Of a stretch of DNA of 64,000 nt, positions 24,976-33,595 are shown piece after piece. The DNA is from Gracilibacillus timonensis. Lineage in GTDB: Bacteria > Bacillota > Bacilli > Bacillales > Amphibacillaceae. The stretch lies in NCBI RefSeq assembly GCF_900086715.1, contig NZ_FLKH01000012.1:1925346-1989345 (forward strand). The letters run 5' to 3'. The position numbers were made by a program, and so were the translations under genes. The notes under the pieces were generated by a model. That model searched no databases, had not been told where the DNA came from, and saw only the letters and a list, made by a program, of their open reading frames with translations. Each line of letters starts with the position of its first letter. Positions within the stretch are counted from its first letter, which is position 1.

Positions 24976-27003
24976 ATGGATTTATTAAAATATAAAGATA
25001 TCAAAATAAAATGGTGTGAAGATAAAGAGTGGAAGCTATACGAACTAATGACATTGGGTCACACCAACGAATTATATGCTGATACAACAGACCATGCCAA
25101 GGTCAAGGTTGAAATAACCCAAGTACATGCTCAAGATGTGGATGTATTAGAGAAAATAAAAGTGAAAGTAGAGACACGCCATCATAGTATGAGCGGTATA
25201 CAATTGGTCATGCCAATAGAAGATGCTTATGAGTGCACATGGAAAACACACTTATCCCCAGAACCTAATATGGTGATTGGAGATAGAGTGTTTCGTTCCC
25301 CAAGCATGGTAGTGGAAGATAAAGCAAGAATGTGTGCCCTGATTCCAGATATTCATGATATCAAAGAAAATAGGGTGATTCCACATGTAATGGATTATGT
25401 ACAGCATGGGCACTATTTTATGTACGGCCTTAGCCATTATAAAGCAACTGGTCATGTGTATTACCAGTTACACCCGAAAGAAAATGATATCGAAAATGAA
25501 GTAACGTTTCAGTTTTATCTTGCACAGTGGAAGAAAGTAAAATCGAACAGGAAACGAGACTATCGCCCTTTAGAAAAATATTTATGGGAAACATTTGCTT
25601 GTACAGAGAGGGAGGTAAAGGATGTTAAAAAGAATCCCCTAGATAGCTTACATGCCTTAAAACCTTATGTGAAACATACTTATAACTGGTCTTTTTGTAA
25701 TTGGGATTCAGTTTGTTGGCAAGAATTTGATCAAGATGGCAGCAAGATAGGTTCCCACGTATTTATTGTTACGGCAAATCAGAAGCCAGAAGAAGGTGCA
25801 GAAGAAATATGGCGTGAAAGGAAAAGCATCTGCAATCAAGCATGGTTTTCTAGCATAAGAAGTACGTATGGTTATGCACTATGGGGAAGATATTGGCAGA
25901 ATGAGAATTTAAAAGACAAGGCCAATAAAAGTTTACGTTTCACCCTAAGTGCACCACAATTTAATGGTTTGTTTCCAGGTTGCTATGAGGCGGGGACAGA
26001 TAATCAATGGGAAAGTGGTAGGTGGCGGATGTCTTCTGATAGACAGCCTAACTCAGGTCTTAAGGATTATGTCCATTTATTAGATGCTTCATGGACGTGC
26101 TATTGGCTGTTAAAATGGTATCGGGATATTGAGGGAGAAGAAATTATCCTAACCTATGTAAAGATATATGTAGAACGTTTGTTATCGTTACAGTACCCTG
26201 AAGGCAATTTTCCAGCCTGGGTTAGACCCACAGACCTTGATAAATCTGAATATCTACTAGAAAGTCCAGAGACTTCGGTACATGTGATGTTATTGTGTTT
26301 GCTTTATGAGATAGATCCTAACCCCATTTATATAGATGCAGCAGAAAGGGCAGGTATATATGTGAGCGAGAACGTTGTTTCTGAAGGAAAATGGGAAGAC
26401 TTTGAAACCTATTGGTCTTGCTCAGGGGAGTGGAGCGGCAAACAGTATAAAGAAATAGATGCGAGGAGCGGTTTATACAATCAATGTAATTTGGGCATGT
26501 ATTGGACAGCTGAGGCCTTAAAAGACTTATATAAAGCTACAAACAAAGATGCTTACTTAGACTGTGGAGAACAAGTTTTGGCAGAGATGTCTTTATTTCA
26601 GCAAATTTGGCAGCCTCCATTTTTTAAAATCCCGACTATTGGAGGATTCGGTGTCATGACAAGTGATGATGAATGGAATGACGCCAGACAAAGCTTATTT
26701 GCATTAACTTACTTGGATTATTATCAAATAACAGGTGAAAATAGATATAAATATCGTGGCTTATTAGCTATGAAAGCTTCTTTTTATATGATGTATTGTC
26801 CAGAAAATGAAGAAGTCATGAAGTTATATAAAGCAACCCACCCACACTTTAATCAAATGGACTATGGCTTTCATATGGAGAATTTTAATCACGCCAACAG
26901 CGGTTCAAAAAATAAAGTTGGCGAGTTTACTATTTTTGATTGGGGAAATGGCGCAGCCTCTGCTTCATTAGGTGAGGTATGGATGAAGAAGAGTGATTTA
27001 TAA
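24976..27003 (+). CDS. Unrecognised 675-residue protein, probable alpha-toroid glycosidase-like enzyme
   Basis: I do not recognise a family. The first 200 or so residues are beta-rich (KVKVEITQVHAQ, IKVKVETRHHS, NEVTFQFYLAQW). From about residue 290 the protein is helical with repeats of the kind seen in (alpha/alpha)6 barrels: RSTYGYALWGRYW, LDASWTCYWLLKWYR, YVERLLSLQYPEGNFPAW, YNQCNLGMYWTAEALKDLYK and DDEWNDARQSLFALTYLDYY. There is no signal peptide, so it is cytosolic. Acidic residues in NQWESGRW and DDEWNDAR are candidate catalytic residues. As the last gene of the GH172 locus it may be an extra glycosidase, isomerase or lyase for the same substrate. Function not assigned. Confidence 0.7.
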   Translation: MDLLKYKDIKIKWCEDKEWKLYELMTLGHTNELYADTTDHAKVKVEITQVHAQDVDVLEKIKVKVETRHHSMSGIQLVMPIEDAYECTWKTHLSPEPNMVIGDRVFRSPSMVVEDKARMCALIPDIHDIKENRVIPHVMDYVQHGHYFMYGLSHYKATGHVYYQLHPKENDIENEVTFQFYLAQWKKVKSNRKRDYRPLEKYLWETFACTEREVKDVKKNPLDSLHALKPYVKHTYNWSFCNWDSVCWQEFDQDGSKIGSHVFIVTANQKPEEGAEEIWRERKSICNQAWFSSIRSTYGYALWGRYWQNENLKDKANKSLRFTLSAPQFNGLFPGCYEAGTDNQWESGRWRMSSDRQPNSGLKDYVHLLDASWTCYWLLKWYRDIEGEEIILTYVKIYVERLLSLQYPEGNFPAWVRPTDLDKSEYLLESPETSVHVMLLCLLYEIDPNPIYIDAAERAGIYVSENVVSEGKWEDFETYWSCSGEWSGKQYKEIDARSGLYNQCNLGMYWTAEALKDLYKATNKDAYLDCGEQVLAEMSLFQQIWQPPFFKIPTIGGFGVMTSDDEWNDARQSLFALTYLDYYQITGENRYKYRGLLAMKASFYMMYCPENEEVMKLYKATHPHFNQMDYGFHMENFNHANSGSKNKVGEFTIFDWGNGAASASLGEVWMKKSDL

Positions 27004-27062
27004 AAAGTGAATTTGTTTGAAAGTTGTATTTAAAGAATAATAAGAGCTTCAAGCCACAGAAC

Positions 27063-27091
27063 AAACCACCAGTTGTTCATACTGATGGTTT
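27063..27091. terminator. Imperfect hairpin terminator after the 675-residue gene
   Basis: AAACCACCAGT (27063-27073) pairs with ACTGATGGTTT (27081-27091) except for one C-A mismatch; T-rich sequence follows. It probably ends the rightward operon. Confidence 0.5.
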
Positions 27092-27292
27092 TGATTGTGT
27101 TCATAAAAAGCCTATTGTGCTTGTAAAATCAAATATCGACAATTCACCAAAAATAATCTACGCTTAACAAACAACTTCACTATTTTTTCCTTATGGTTAA
27201 AATGTAACAAAAGTTAACTGTGTCTATGAAAGGAAAACAAATGAAGTGAAACTTTATTGATTCATTACTTTGTCTGACAGTTGAGATGTGTT

Positions 27293-27508
27293 TCATTCTA
27301 CTATTGGTTGTAATGATTTGACTATAATAGATTCAATCGTTTGTTTACTCTTATTAAATCGGATCATCATTTCATTATGTGTGTCATTAATACTACAGTC
27401 GCACAAAATGTCATACATATGATTCTGCAATAAGATTTGCCAAGCATAATTTGATTCATAATCTGAAGGTAATACTGTTAGGGGTTCAGCCATCTGTCTC
27501 AGTTTCAA
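27293..27508 (-). pseudogene. Remnant of a GH38 alpha-mannosidase
   Basis: This 71-codon frame gives AEPLTVL, then YAWQILLQNHMYDILCDCSI and NDTHNEMMIRFNKSKQ. It matches the GH38 alpha-mannosidase block that normally reads like AEPL, then (W)K-LLQN-HDSICGCSIDEVH-EM-RF. The normally conserved HDSICGCSID reads MYDILCDCSIN, and neither the N-terminal catalytic domain nor the C-terminal beta domains are present. It begins with TTG 22 bases after the DUF5054 gene stops, on the same strand, behind a GAGGAG. This is a decayed internal fragment, not a small functional gene, in my reading. Confidence 0.75.
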
Positions 27509-27529
27509 TGGCTGCTCCTCTATTTATCT

Positions 27530-29641
27530 TTAAATTGTATTCGCTTCGAACATTAGACGAAAACGGAATTTTGCGTTATCTTCATACCACATCGGAAAAT
27601 TAGTTCCCCAAATATTATTATGCAAATTAACATGCATGCCACCATTTAAATTAGCAATCTCGTTATCGAACTGAAGAAGTTTCTTTTCTCCCGGGCTAAC
27701 AAGTGCCGCATCAAGTGTTTCTATTTTAATTCTCCCGTCAGCTCCTTCATATAACATACCTTGGTCAACTGCATGTAGATTCCGGTTTCCGCCTTTAACA
27801 ACTTGTAATGGTGAAATATTAGAACCAAGCTTATTTAACATCCATAAATTGGGATTATCAACAATCGGTATAAATGAAAACCAGCTAGCTTCAGGGAGTC
27901 GGACTGCCTCCTTTTGGGACCAGAATAAGGAAATATCAATGCTACTCTGTTCTTTATGGAATTGATACTTTAATATCAATTCTTTGGGGGCACCAGAAAA
28001 TTCAACTGCTGTGTCTGGTAAATTCAAAGTAACGCAAACAGAATCAACGTCGTTCTTTTTTTCAACTTGAATAGACATCACGGAAGGATTAAATAGCTTA
28101 TGTTTGGGCTTTGGTTCAGCATATTCAAATCCTGGCTTTCCATAATCTGCATCAGCCCATACATGGGTACTTTTTAGGTTCCTCATATAATGCTTAAACC
28201 AGTAATTATAATCTTCCGGACCAAACGTTTCATAATTAAACAATCCTAATTGATGATGTTCATCTGCCCAAATTTTTCTTTTATCATCTTGTAGGTAAGA
28301 TATTGCACCGTTAATATCAAATGCAACTTGAAACTTTCCAAGCTTATACATCTTTTGCAGGTGTAACCCTTTCCCATTCTTGAACAGCTTTGGTTGACTT
28401 GTTAATTCCGTTAACATTTTCTCTACTTCTTCTTTTTTACTATAGTCTAATGATTGCAAAGCTTTATCTAAATAAGCTCTTTGCTCTTTCCATGAGCTTT
28501 CAAACAATTCATAGCTGTAAGTGGGATTTTCTTTATTAAAAAGTACCTTTGAATTTTCATCCATTTCGTCAAGGGCGAAAGAGCCAATATACTGATACTT
28601 GGAAGTCATCATTTGTTCGTCAAAATAATTCTCTTTCCTAGCTTTTCGGAAGTCATTTTTTGAATAATTGGTGAAATCAGGTAAATATTTTTTCAGATCC
28701 ATCCCCCAAGTATGCTCAGCTACAAGAGCAAGATTCTCGCTTATCATTTCATATTCATCAGAGTTTTTAGTTAGTGTTCCGTTCTTTAACCATTTCGATC
28801 TTAAACGATTAAATCCGCGATAATAGGCTAGCTTATATGGGTCAGTACCTGTACCATGAATCCATGTATCTCCAATTTCTTCTGTAACGACTGGTAATTT
28901 ATCTTTTATTTCTAGAACCTTATGCGCAAACTCATCCATTGTTGAGGCTTGAATCTCTGCATTTGGGAATTGTTTTTCCAATTCGTGAAAACAATCCTGA
29001 ATTTCTGCTGGTGATGAAGGTCCACAATTATCACCAGTATGTGCAAATACCATGACATCTTCCAAACCATCTATTTCAACAAATTCACCATAACTGCTGG
29101 CATAGTTTACAATTATTTCTGACCCACATCCTGCTCTCCATCTAAAAAGCTTTGGTATTTCTGGGACATGTGAGGCTGGATTAACACCGATGTGTAGATA
29201 CTTAATACCATGTTGAGCGAGATAAGGAACCATTGAAATCGTATGTCCCGGTACATCGGTCATCTTAGCCGAGATTGTAGTTTTATTGAATTGGTCATCT
29301 AGTTTATCGCTTATAGATAACCCATATTCTAATAAGTCAGCATTTAGAAGTTCCGTATGTGTGGTGAATGGTAATCCATGCCATGTGATATAGCCATTTC
29401 TGATCGCTTGTTTCATTCTATCTTGATCAGAAACGGTGGCATTTTTTAAGTAATAATGAATAAGCCAAGATCCTGTGGTCCATAGAAAGTTTTCTTTTCT
29501 TCCTTTGGAGTGCAATTCTTCTGCAAGGGTAATAGCTTTGGGTATGTACTGATTCATATATTGATCTATTACATTCTTGGCAAGGTCTGTAAAGCCTATG
29601 TCTAAGTGTGTTTTAAATACCACATGTACTTTCCGTATCAT
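27530..29641 (-). CDS. DUF5054 protein (GH38-like glycosidase fold)
   Basis: A 703-residue protein beginning MIRKVHVVFKTHLDIGFTDL, which is the DUF5054 start and parallels the metal-binding H-x-D of GH38/57 enzymes (HLD at residues 12-14). Further family-like blocks are FLWTTGSWLIHYYL, WHGLPFTTHTELLN, MTDVPGHTISMVPYLAQHGI and WIHGTGTDPYKLAYYRGFNR. The last 250 residues are beta-rich, as in GH38. No signal peptide, so cytosolic. A role as an alpha-glycosidase on imported, possibly sulfated glycans is inferred from the neighbouring importer and sulfatase. It lies downstream of the LacI gene in the same direction. Enzyme activity of this family is not known to me. Confidence 0.75.
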   Translation of the reverse strand: MIRKVHVVFKTHLDIGFTDLAKNVIDQYMNQYIPKAITLAEELHSKGRKENFLWTTGSWLIHYYLKNATVSDQDRMKQAIRNGYITWHGLPFTTHTELLNADLLEYGLSISDKLDDQFNKTTISAKMTDVPGHTISMVPYLAQHGIKYLHIGVNPASHVPEIPKLFRWRAGCGSEIIVNYASSYGEFVEIDGLEDVMVFAHTGDNCGPSSPAEIQDCFHELEKQFPNAEIQASTMDEFAHKVLEIKDKLPVVTEEIGDTWIHGTGTDPYKLAYYRGFNRLRSKWLKNGTLTKNSDEYEMISENLALVAEHTWGMDLKKYLPDFTNYSKNDFRKARKENYFDEQMMTSKYQYIGSFALDEMDENSKVLFNKENPTYSYELFESSWKEQRAYLDKALQSLDYSKKEEVEKMLTELTSQPKLFKNGKGLHLQKMYKLGKFQVAFDINGAISYLQDDKRKIWADEHHQLGLFNYETFGPEDYNYWFKHYMRNLKSTHVWADADYGKPGFEYAEPKPKHKLFNPSVMSIQVEKKNDVDSVCVTLNLPDTAVEFSGAPKELILKYQFHKEQSSIDISLFWSQKEAVRLPEASWFSFIPIVDNPNLWMLNKLGSNISPLQVVKGGNRNLHAVDQGMLYEGADGRIKIETLDAALVSPGEKKLLQFDNEIANLNGGMHVNLHNNIWGTNFPMWYEDNAKFRFRLMFEANTI

Positions 29642-29715
29642 GTTCTCTCTCCTCTCTTGCTTTCATGTTATAATTAGGCTCATTTAAACTAGAGACGTTT
29701 ATTAAATAAGACTTA

Positions 29716-30747
29716 TTATTCTTTTGCTGTATGAATGGATCCTCTAATGTTAAATTTACCTTCTACAATTTTAGTTTGAATTTTTTTATAATTACCTATG
29801 CCTAATTGAGCGAATAATAATCTAACTGCCTCGCTTCCTAGTTCACTTCCTTTTAGATCCACGGTAGATAAGGGAGGGGCTAGTTCATGAGATAATACCA
29901 AATCATCACTTAATGCCAAAAGCGAAACATCTTCTGGTACCGCCAAATCTAACTCTTTTAATGCTCTAGAAGCGCCTAAACCAACTTTATCGGTGTCGGC
30001 AATGATTGCTGTATAACCATCTCTATTTTTACTAAAAAACTCCTTTACTTTGTTGTAGCCATATAAACTAGGATCTATGTCCAGTGAATCTTTGAAAACC
30101 ACCTTCGAATTGTTTGGATTAACCTGTGCATCGTTAAAAGCTTTAAAAAAACCATTTTGACGTATTGTTGACACGGTCATACTTAATGGAGCATTTAAAT
30201 AAAGTATATTTCTATGTCCTTTATTAATTAAAAAGGAAGTAATATTTTTTGCTAATTCTTTATTGTTATTATCGACATAAATGGATTGGGCAATATATTC
30301 CTCAGAAGGCTGTCCAATAATGACAAAAGGAATATTAAAATCAAGCAAATATTTCATTCGAGAATCATTTTCACGTGGGTCTAATAAAATTACACCATCA
30401 ACGGCTTCTCTTGACATGTATTGAAGTTCTAGGTTTTCTCTTGATAAAGTATCAATAAGAATTCGATAATTATGTGATGAGGCTTCCATGATAACTCCGT
30501 TTATTAGGTTGATATGAAAATTACTTAAAGGTAAATTTTTTGAATATGGAATATTCAAGGATATGGTCATGGTTTTTTTAGTGACTAAACTCCTTGCAAT
30601 ATGACTAGGTGTATAATTTAATTCTTTAGCTGCTTCCAATACTTGATTTTTTACTTTTTCGCTTATAGGCCTTTTTCCACTAAATACGTTTGAGACGGTT
30701 CCTTTAGAAACGTTGGCTTTTTTAGCAACATCATCTATTTTAGACAT
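29716..30747 (-). CDS. LacI-family repressor of the DUF5054/sulfatase locus
   Basis: The HTH is IDDVAKKANVSKGTVSNVFSG with the hinge helix PSHIARSLV; the sensor domain follows (ISLNIPYSKNLPLSNF, GVILLDP, FVIIGQP, TAIIADTDKVGLGA). ATG 30747 behind AAAGGTGG is preferred to the GTG at 30759. It is transcribed with the DUF5054 gene and away from the importer genes. The palindromes TTAAACCGGTTTAA in the divergent region (30961, 31443, 31465, 31730) are its likely operators. Confidence 0.9.
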   Translation of the reverse strand: MSKIDDVAKKANVSKGTVSNVFSGKRPISEKVKNQVLEAAKELNYTPSHIARSLVTKKTMTISLNIPYSKNLPLSNFHINLINGVIMEASSHNYRILIDTLSRENLELQYMSREAVDGVILLDPRENDSRMKYLLDFNIPFVIIGQPSEEYIAQSIYVDNNNKELAKNITSFLINKGHRNILYLNAPLSMTVSTIRQNGFFKAFNDAQVNPNNSKVVFKDSLDIDPSLYGYNKVKEFFSKNRDGYTAIIADTDKVGLGASRALKELDLAVPEDVSLLALSDDLVLSHELAPPLSTVDLKGSELGSEAVRLLFAQLGIGNYKKIQTKIVEGKFNIRGSIHTAKE

Positions 30748-30960
30748 ATCGTTAACCACCTTTATAGACTAAATATTAATTTCTTTATAATCAAAAATAA
30801 ATTACGACGTAGAATTTGGTTCAGAATCTAGTATACTAAACTGAGAATGTTAGGAATTTACTATAGCAATAACACACAAATCTTTCGTATAAGATTTTAT
30901 CTCATATTTATAAATCAACATTAAACTTTAACGGAGCTTAATAAAAATAATTCTTTTGTT

Positions 30961-30976
30961 GTTAAACCGGTTTAAC
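30961..30976. promoter_or_regulatory. LacI-type operator, perfect 16-bp palindrome
   Basis: GTTAAACCGGTTTAAC is self-complementary over all 16 bases and shares the core TTAAACCGGTTTAA with three other sites in this region. It lies about 215 bases upstream of the LacI gene start, so it may serve that gene's promoter or loop to the distal sites. Confidence 0.8.
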
Positions 30977-31396
30977 GAAATGGTTAGATAATATAATACA
31001 TTACCCCAAACTAATTGTCAAAAGCGTTTATTATTAATTTATTTTTGAAGAGTAAAATGATAATAGAAAGTTTATTCATTCCTATTTATCAGGAAGAGAA
31101 CTTTGGAATTTACTGTTAAATACATCCCCAAAAGTAATGGTTATTCATCAGAGTAACGTTTTGAGAGCTTCTCCCTACCTATGAGAATGAAATACTTCTA
31201 AAGAGATTTTATATGTATTAACTATCACAATTACGTTACCTAATACATCTCCTACACAATAATCTAATTCAGTCAGCCTTCTAAATGTTCAGGGATGATA
31301 GAAGCTCGATGAGAAGAAAGCTGATAATGAATTCGAAACCCAGGGTGTTTTCCATATTCTAAGGGGAAAAATCGGCAAATCTAAAAAAATATTTTA

Positions 31397-31425
31397 TTGA
31401 CAAGAAATTTTATATCATGTACTAT
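31397..31425 (+). promoter_or_regulatory. Sigma-A promoter of the importer-sulfatase operon
   Basis: TTGACA (31397-31402), a 17-base spacer and TACTAT (31420-31425) with TG two bases upstream of the box form a near-consensus promoter. A perfect operator palindrome starts 16 bases after the -10 box. Confidence 0.8.
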
Positions 31426-31440
31426 GTAAAATAATCGCTT

Positions 31441-31478
31441 TCATTAAACCGGTTTAATGAAAGGTTAAACCGCTTTAA
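31441..31478. promoter_or_regulatory. Tandem LacI-type operators at the transcription start
   Basis: TCATTAAACCGGTTTAATGA (31441-31460) is a perfect 20-bp palindrome; TTAAACCGCTTTAA (31465-31478) repeats the core with one central change. They sit at and just after the expected start of transcription from the promoter at 31397-31425. Confidence 0.85.
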
Positions 31479-31729
31479 TTGATGTTGTTGCAACTCACTA
31501 TTGAGTTTAAATAGTATAACTACAATAGTGATAGATTTATATTGTGAATTTATATTTTATATTGCACTGTATGATGGACAAACTGTATCTAAGAAGAGTG
31601 AGCTATGTGAATCATCGGATCTGTAAATTTTGATTGTAGCGATAATAGAAACAAATCGTTATCCTGTGTTTGGTCAAAGGGGGAATGAAAATTAAGCGAT
31701 TTCTTACACCTAGCGATAGTTAGTTCGAA

Positions 31730-31743
31730 TAAAACCGGTTTAT
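31730..31743. promoter_or_regulatory. Gene-proximal LacI-type operator
   Basis: TAAAACCGGTTTAT matches 12 of 14 positions of TTAAACCGGTTTAA and ends 4 bases before the AGGAGG ribosome site of the first permease gene. A repressor bound here would act as a roadblock. Confidence 0.7.
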
Positions 31744-31760
31744 TTCAGGAGGTTACTATA

Positions 31761-32672
31761 ATGAATGCTGTTACTAAAAGATTTAATTCATTTAAACATA
31801 AGAAATTGTATACAAGTAATAATTTTAAATCATTATTATTTTTGTCACCTTCCATCATTATTATTTTGATTTTTTTTGTTGGTCCTATTTTTGTGTCTAT
31901 TTTTTATGCCTTTACAGATTTTAAATTGACGGGTCCTACTTCCTTAAACTATAACTTTGTAGGTTTTGAAAATTTCATAAGAATGTTCACCGATCCAAGG
32001 TTTTATACCGCGGCCATCAATACCTTGCTCTTTTTATTTGGGTCACTGATAGCCGCTCAAGGGTTAGGATTTTTTATAGCCTATTTAATTCGAGGTAAGA
32101 ATATTCATATTAGGCGTTTTGTAGGGACAAGTGTTTTACTCGGTTGGGTAGCGCCTGAAATTGTTGCCGCTTATGCGATGATGGCATTTTTAGATGAGCA
32201 AGGCATGTTCAATACCATTCTATCATCAGTAGGTTTACCTGAAGTAACTTGGCTGTTTAGTTATCCAATGCTTAGTATTATTATTGCAAATGTATGGAGA
32301 GGTACAGCTTTCTCCATGATGAATTTCCAGGCAGGTTTTGACGGTATACCTCATGACATAGAGGAAGCTGCTTCGATTGATGGAGCTAATAAAGCTAAAG
32401 TGCTAGTATCAATCATCATTCCTATGCTTAAGAATCAAATTGTCACATTAACCATATTAAATACACTAACGACTATGGGAGTATTTGGGCTTATATATGC
32501 TCTAACCGGGGGAGGTCCAGGTTTAGAAACGACTACTTTATCAATTTTTATGTATGAACAAGCATTTACTGGAAGTGATCTAGCATATGGTTCTGCGATA
32601 GCCTTAGTTATACTGCTGATAGGTATTTTTATGAGCCTAGGATACTTGAAAGTAACGAAGTCCCAATTATAG
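31761..32672 (+). CDS. CUT1 ABC importer permease (MalF/MsmF type)
   Basis: A 303-residue permease with first TM LLFLSPSIIIILIFFVGPIF and EAA loop IEEAASIDGANKAKVLVSIIIPML. AGGAGG at 31748-31753 sets the ATG. It is the first gene of the importer-sulfatase operon; in the other CUT1 loci of this window the binding protein comes first, whereas here the two permeases do. No ATPase gene is present. Confidence 0.9.
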   Translation: MNAVTKRFNSFKHKKLYTSNNFKSLLFLSPSIIIILIFFVGPIFVSIFYAFTDFKLTGPTSLNYNFVGFENFIRMFTDPRFYTAAINTLLFLFGSLIAAQGLGFFIAYLIRGKNIHIRRFVGTSVLLGWVAPEIVAAYAMMAFLDEQGMFNTILSSVGLPEVTWLFSYPMLSIIIANVWRGTAFSMMNFQAGFDGIPHDIEEAASIDGANKAKVLVSIIIPMLKNQIVTLTILNTLTTMGVFGLIYALTGGGPGLETTTLSIFMYEQAFTGSDLAYGSAIALVILLIGIFMSLGYLKVTKSQL

Positions 32673-32685
32673 GAGGAACAAAAAG

Positions 32686-33507
32686 ATGAATAAAGTATTA
32701 AACTCAAAATATATTTCGTACATTTTTTTAATAGGTATCGCCATATTATTTTTGCTTCCTGCACTTTGGGTGATCGTTGCCTCTTTCGATTCGGGGGCAA
32801 CACTAGAATTTAAATTTCCTAAATTAACATTAGGGAACTACATTCAAACAATAGCCGATGCTGCCAATCAATTAGCCTATTTCAATGGATTGTATATTAG
32901 TGTTACAGTATCTGTTTTCACGGTTATTATATCGGTTTTGGCTGCATATCCGCTGTCAAGATACCAATTAAAGTTTAAAAATACATTTCTTTTAACTATT
33001 TTGTTTTTAACAGGATTACCTATTGTAGCCATTATGGTGCCAGTTTATATTTTGTTTATAAATATGGGACTAGTTAACACTTTAACAGGAGTTATTATGT
33101 TTATGATAGCAGGATCCTTACCTTATTCCATATGGTTAATGAAAAATTTTATCGATTCTGTTCCGATTGAATTAGAGGAATCAGCGTGGATAGATGGGGC
33201 TACAGCTTTACAAGCAATTCGTAAAATTGTGGTTCCGGTGATTGTTCCTGGTTTTTTTGTAGTTTTTATTTTTAATTTTGTGAATCAATGGGGGAATTTC
33301 TTTATACCTTTCATTCTTTTGACATCGGAAGAAAAATTACCGATTGCTGTACATATTTTTCAATTCTTTGGATTGTACGGAAGAGTGGACTATGGTGCAT
33401 TAGCAGCTTATAGCGTGCTTTATTCCTTACCTCCCGTAATTTTGTACTTTGTGGGTCAAAAATATTTATCAGGAGGTTTCACGATGGGAGGGGCAACAAA
33501 AGGTTAA
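32686..33507 (+). CDS. CUT1 ABC importer permease (MalG/MsmG type)
   Basis: A 273-residue permease with EAA loop LEESAWIDGATALQAIRKIVVPVI and the typical end SGGFTMGGATKG. AGGAGG precedes it, 13 bases after the previous gene. With the preceding gene it makes the membrane channel for the binding protein encoded next. Confidence 0.9.
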   Translation: MNKVLNSKYISYIFLIGIAILFLLPALWVIVASFDSGATLEFKFPKLTLGNYIQTIADAANQLAYFNGLYISVTVSVFTVIISVLAAYPLSRYQLKFKNTFLLTILFLTGLPIVAIMVPVYILFINMGLVNTLTGVIMFMIAGSLPYSIWLMKNFIDSVPIELEESAWIDGATALQAIRKIVVPVIVPGFFVVFIFNFVNQWGNFFIPFILLTSEEKLPIAVHIFQFFGLYGRVDYGALAAYSVLYSLPPVILYFVGQKYLSGGFTMGGATKG

Positions 33508-33595
33508 TAATTAAAATGATAAAGAGATATATGTTTAAAAGTAGTTTCTAAATGAAGTGTTATATTTACAACATTACAGTAAAGGGGTTTATGGA

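Larger units (their letters stand above)
30748..31760. other. One-kilobase divergent control region
   Basis: No gene is visible in about 1010 AT-rich bases. It contains the palindromic operators listed separately, a strong sigma-A promoter at 31397-31425 and a possible cre site at 31430-31443 (AATAATCGCTTTCA). The leader from that promoter to the first permease gene is about 330 bases, with a further operator just before its ribosome site. The segment 31050-31390 is unexplained. Confidence 0.7.
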
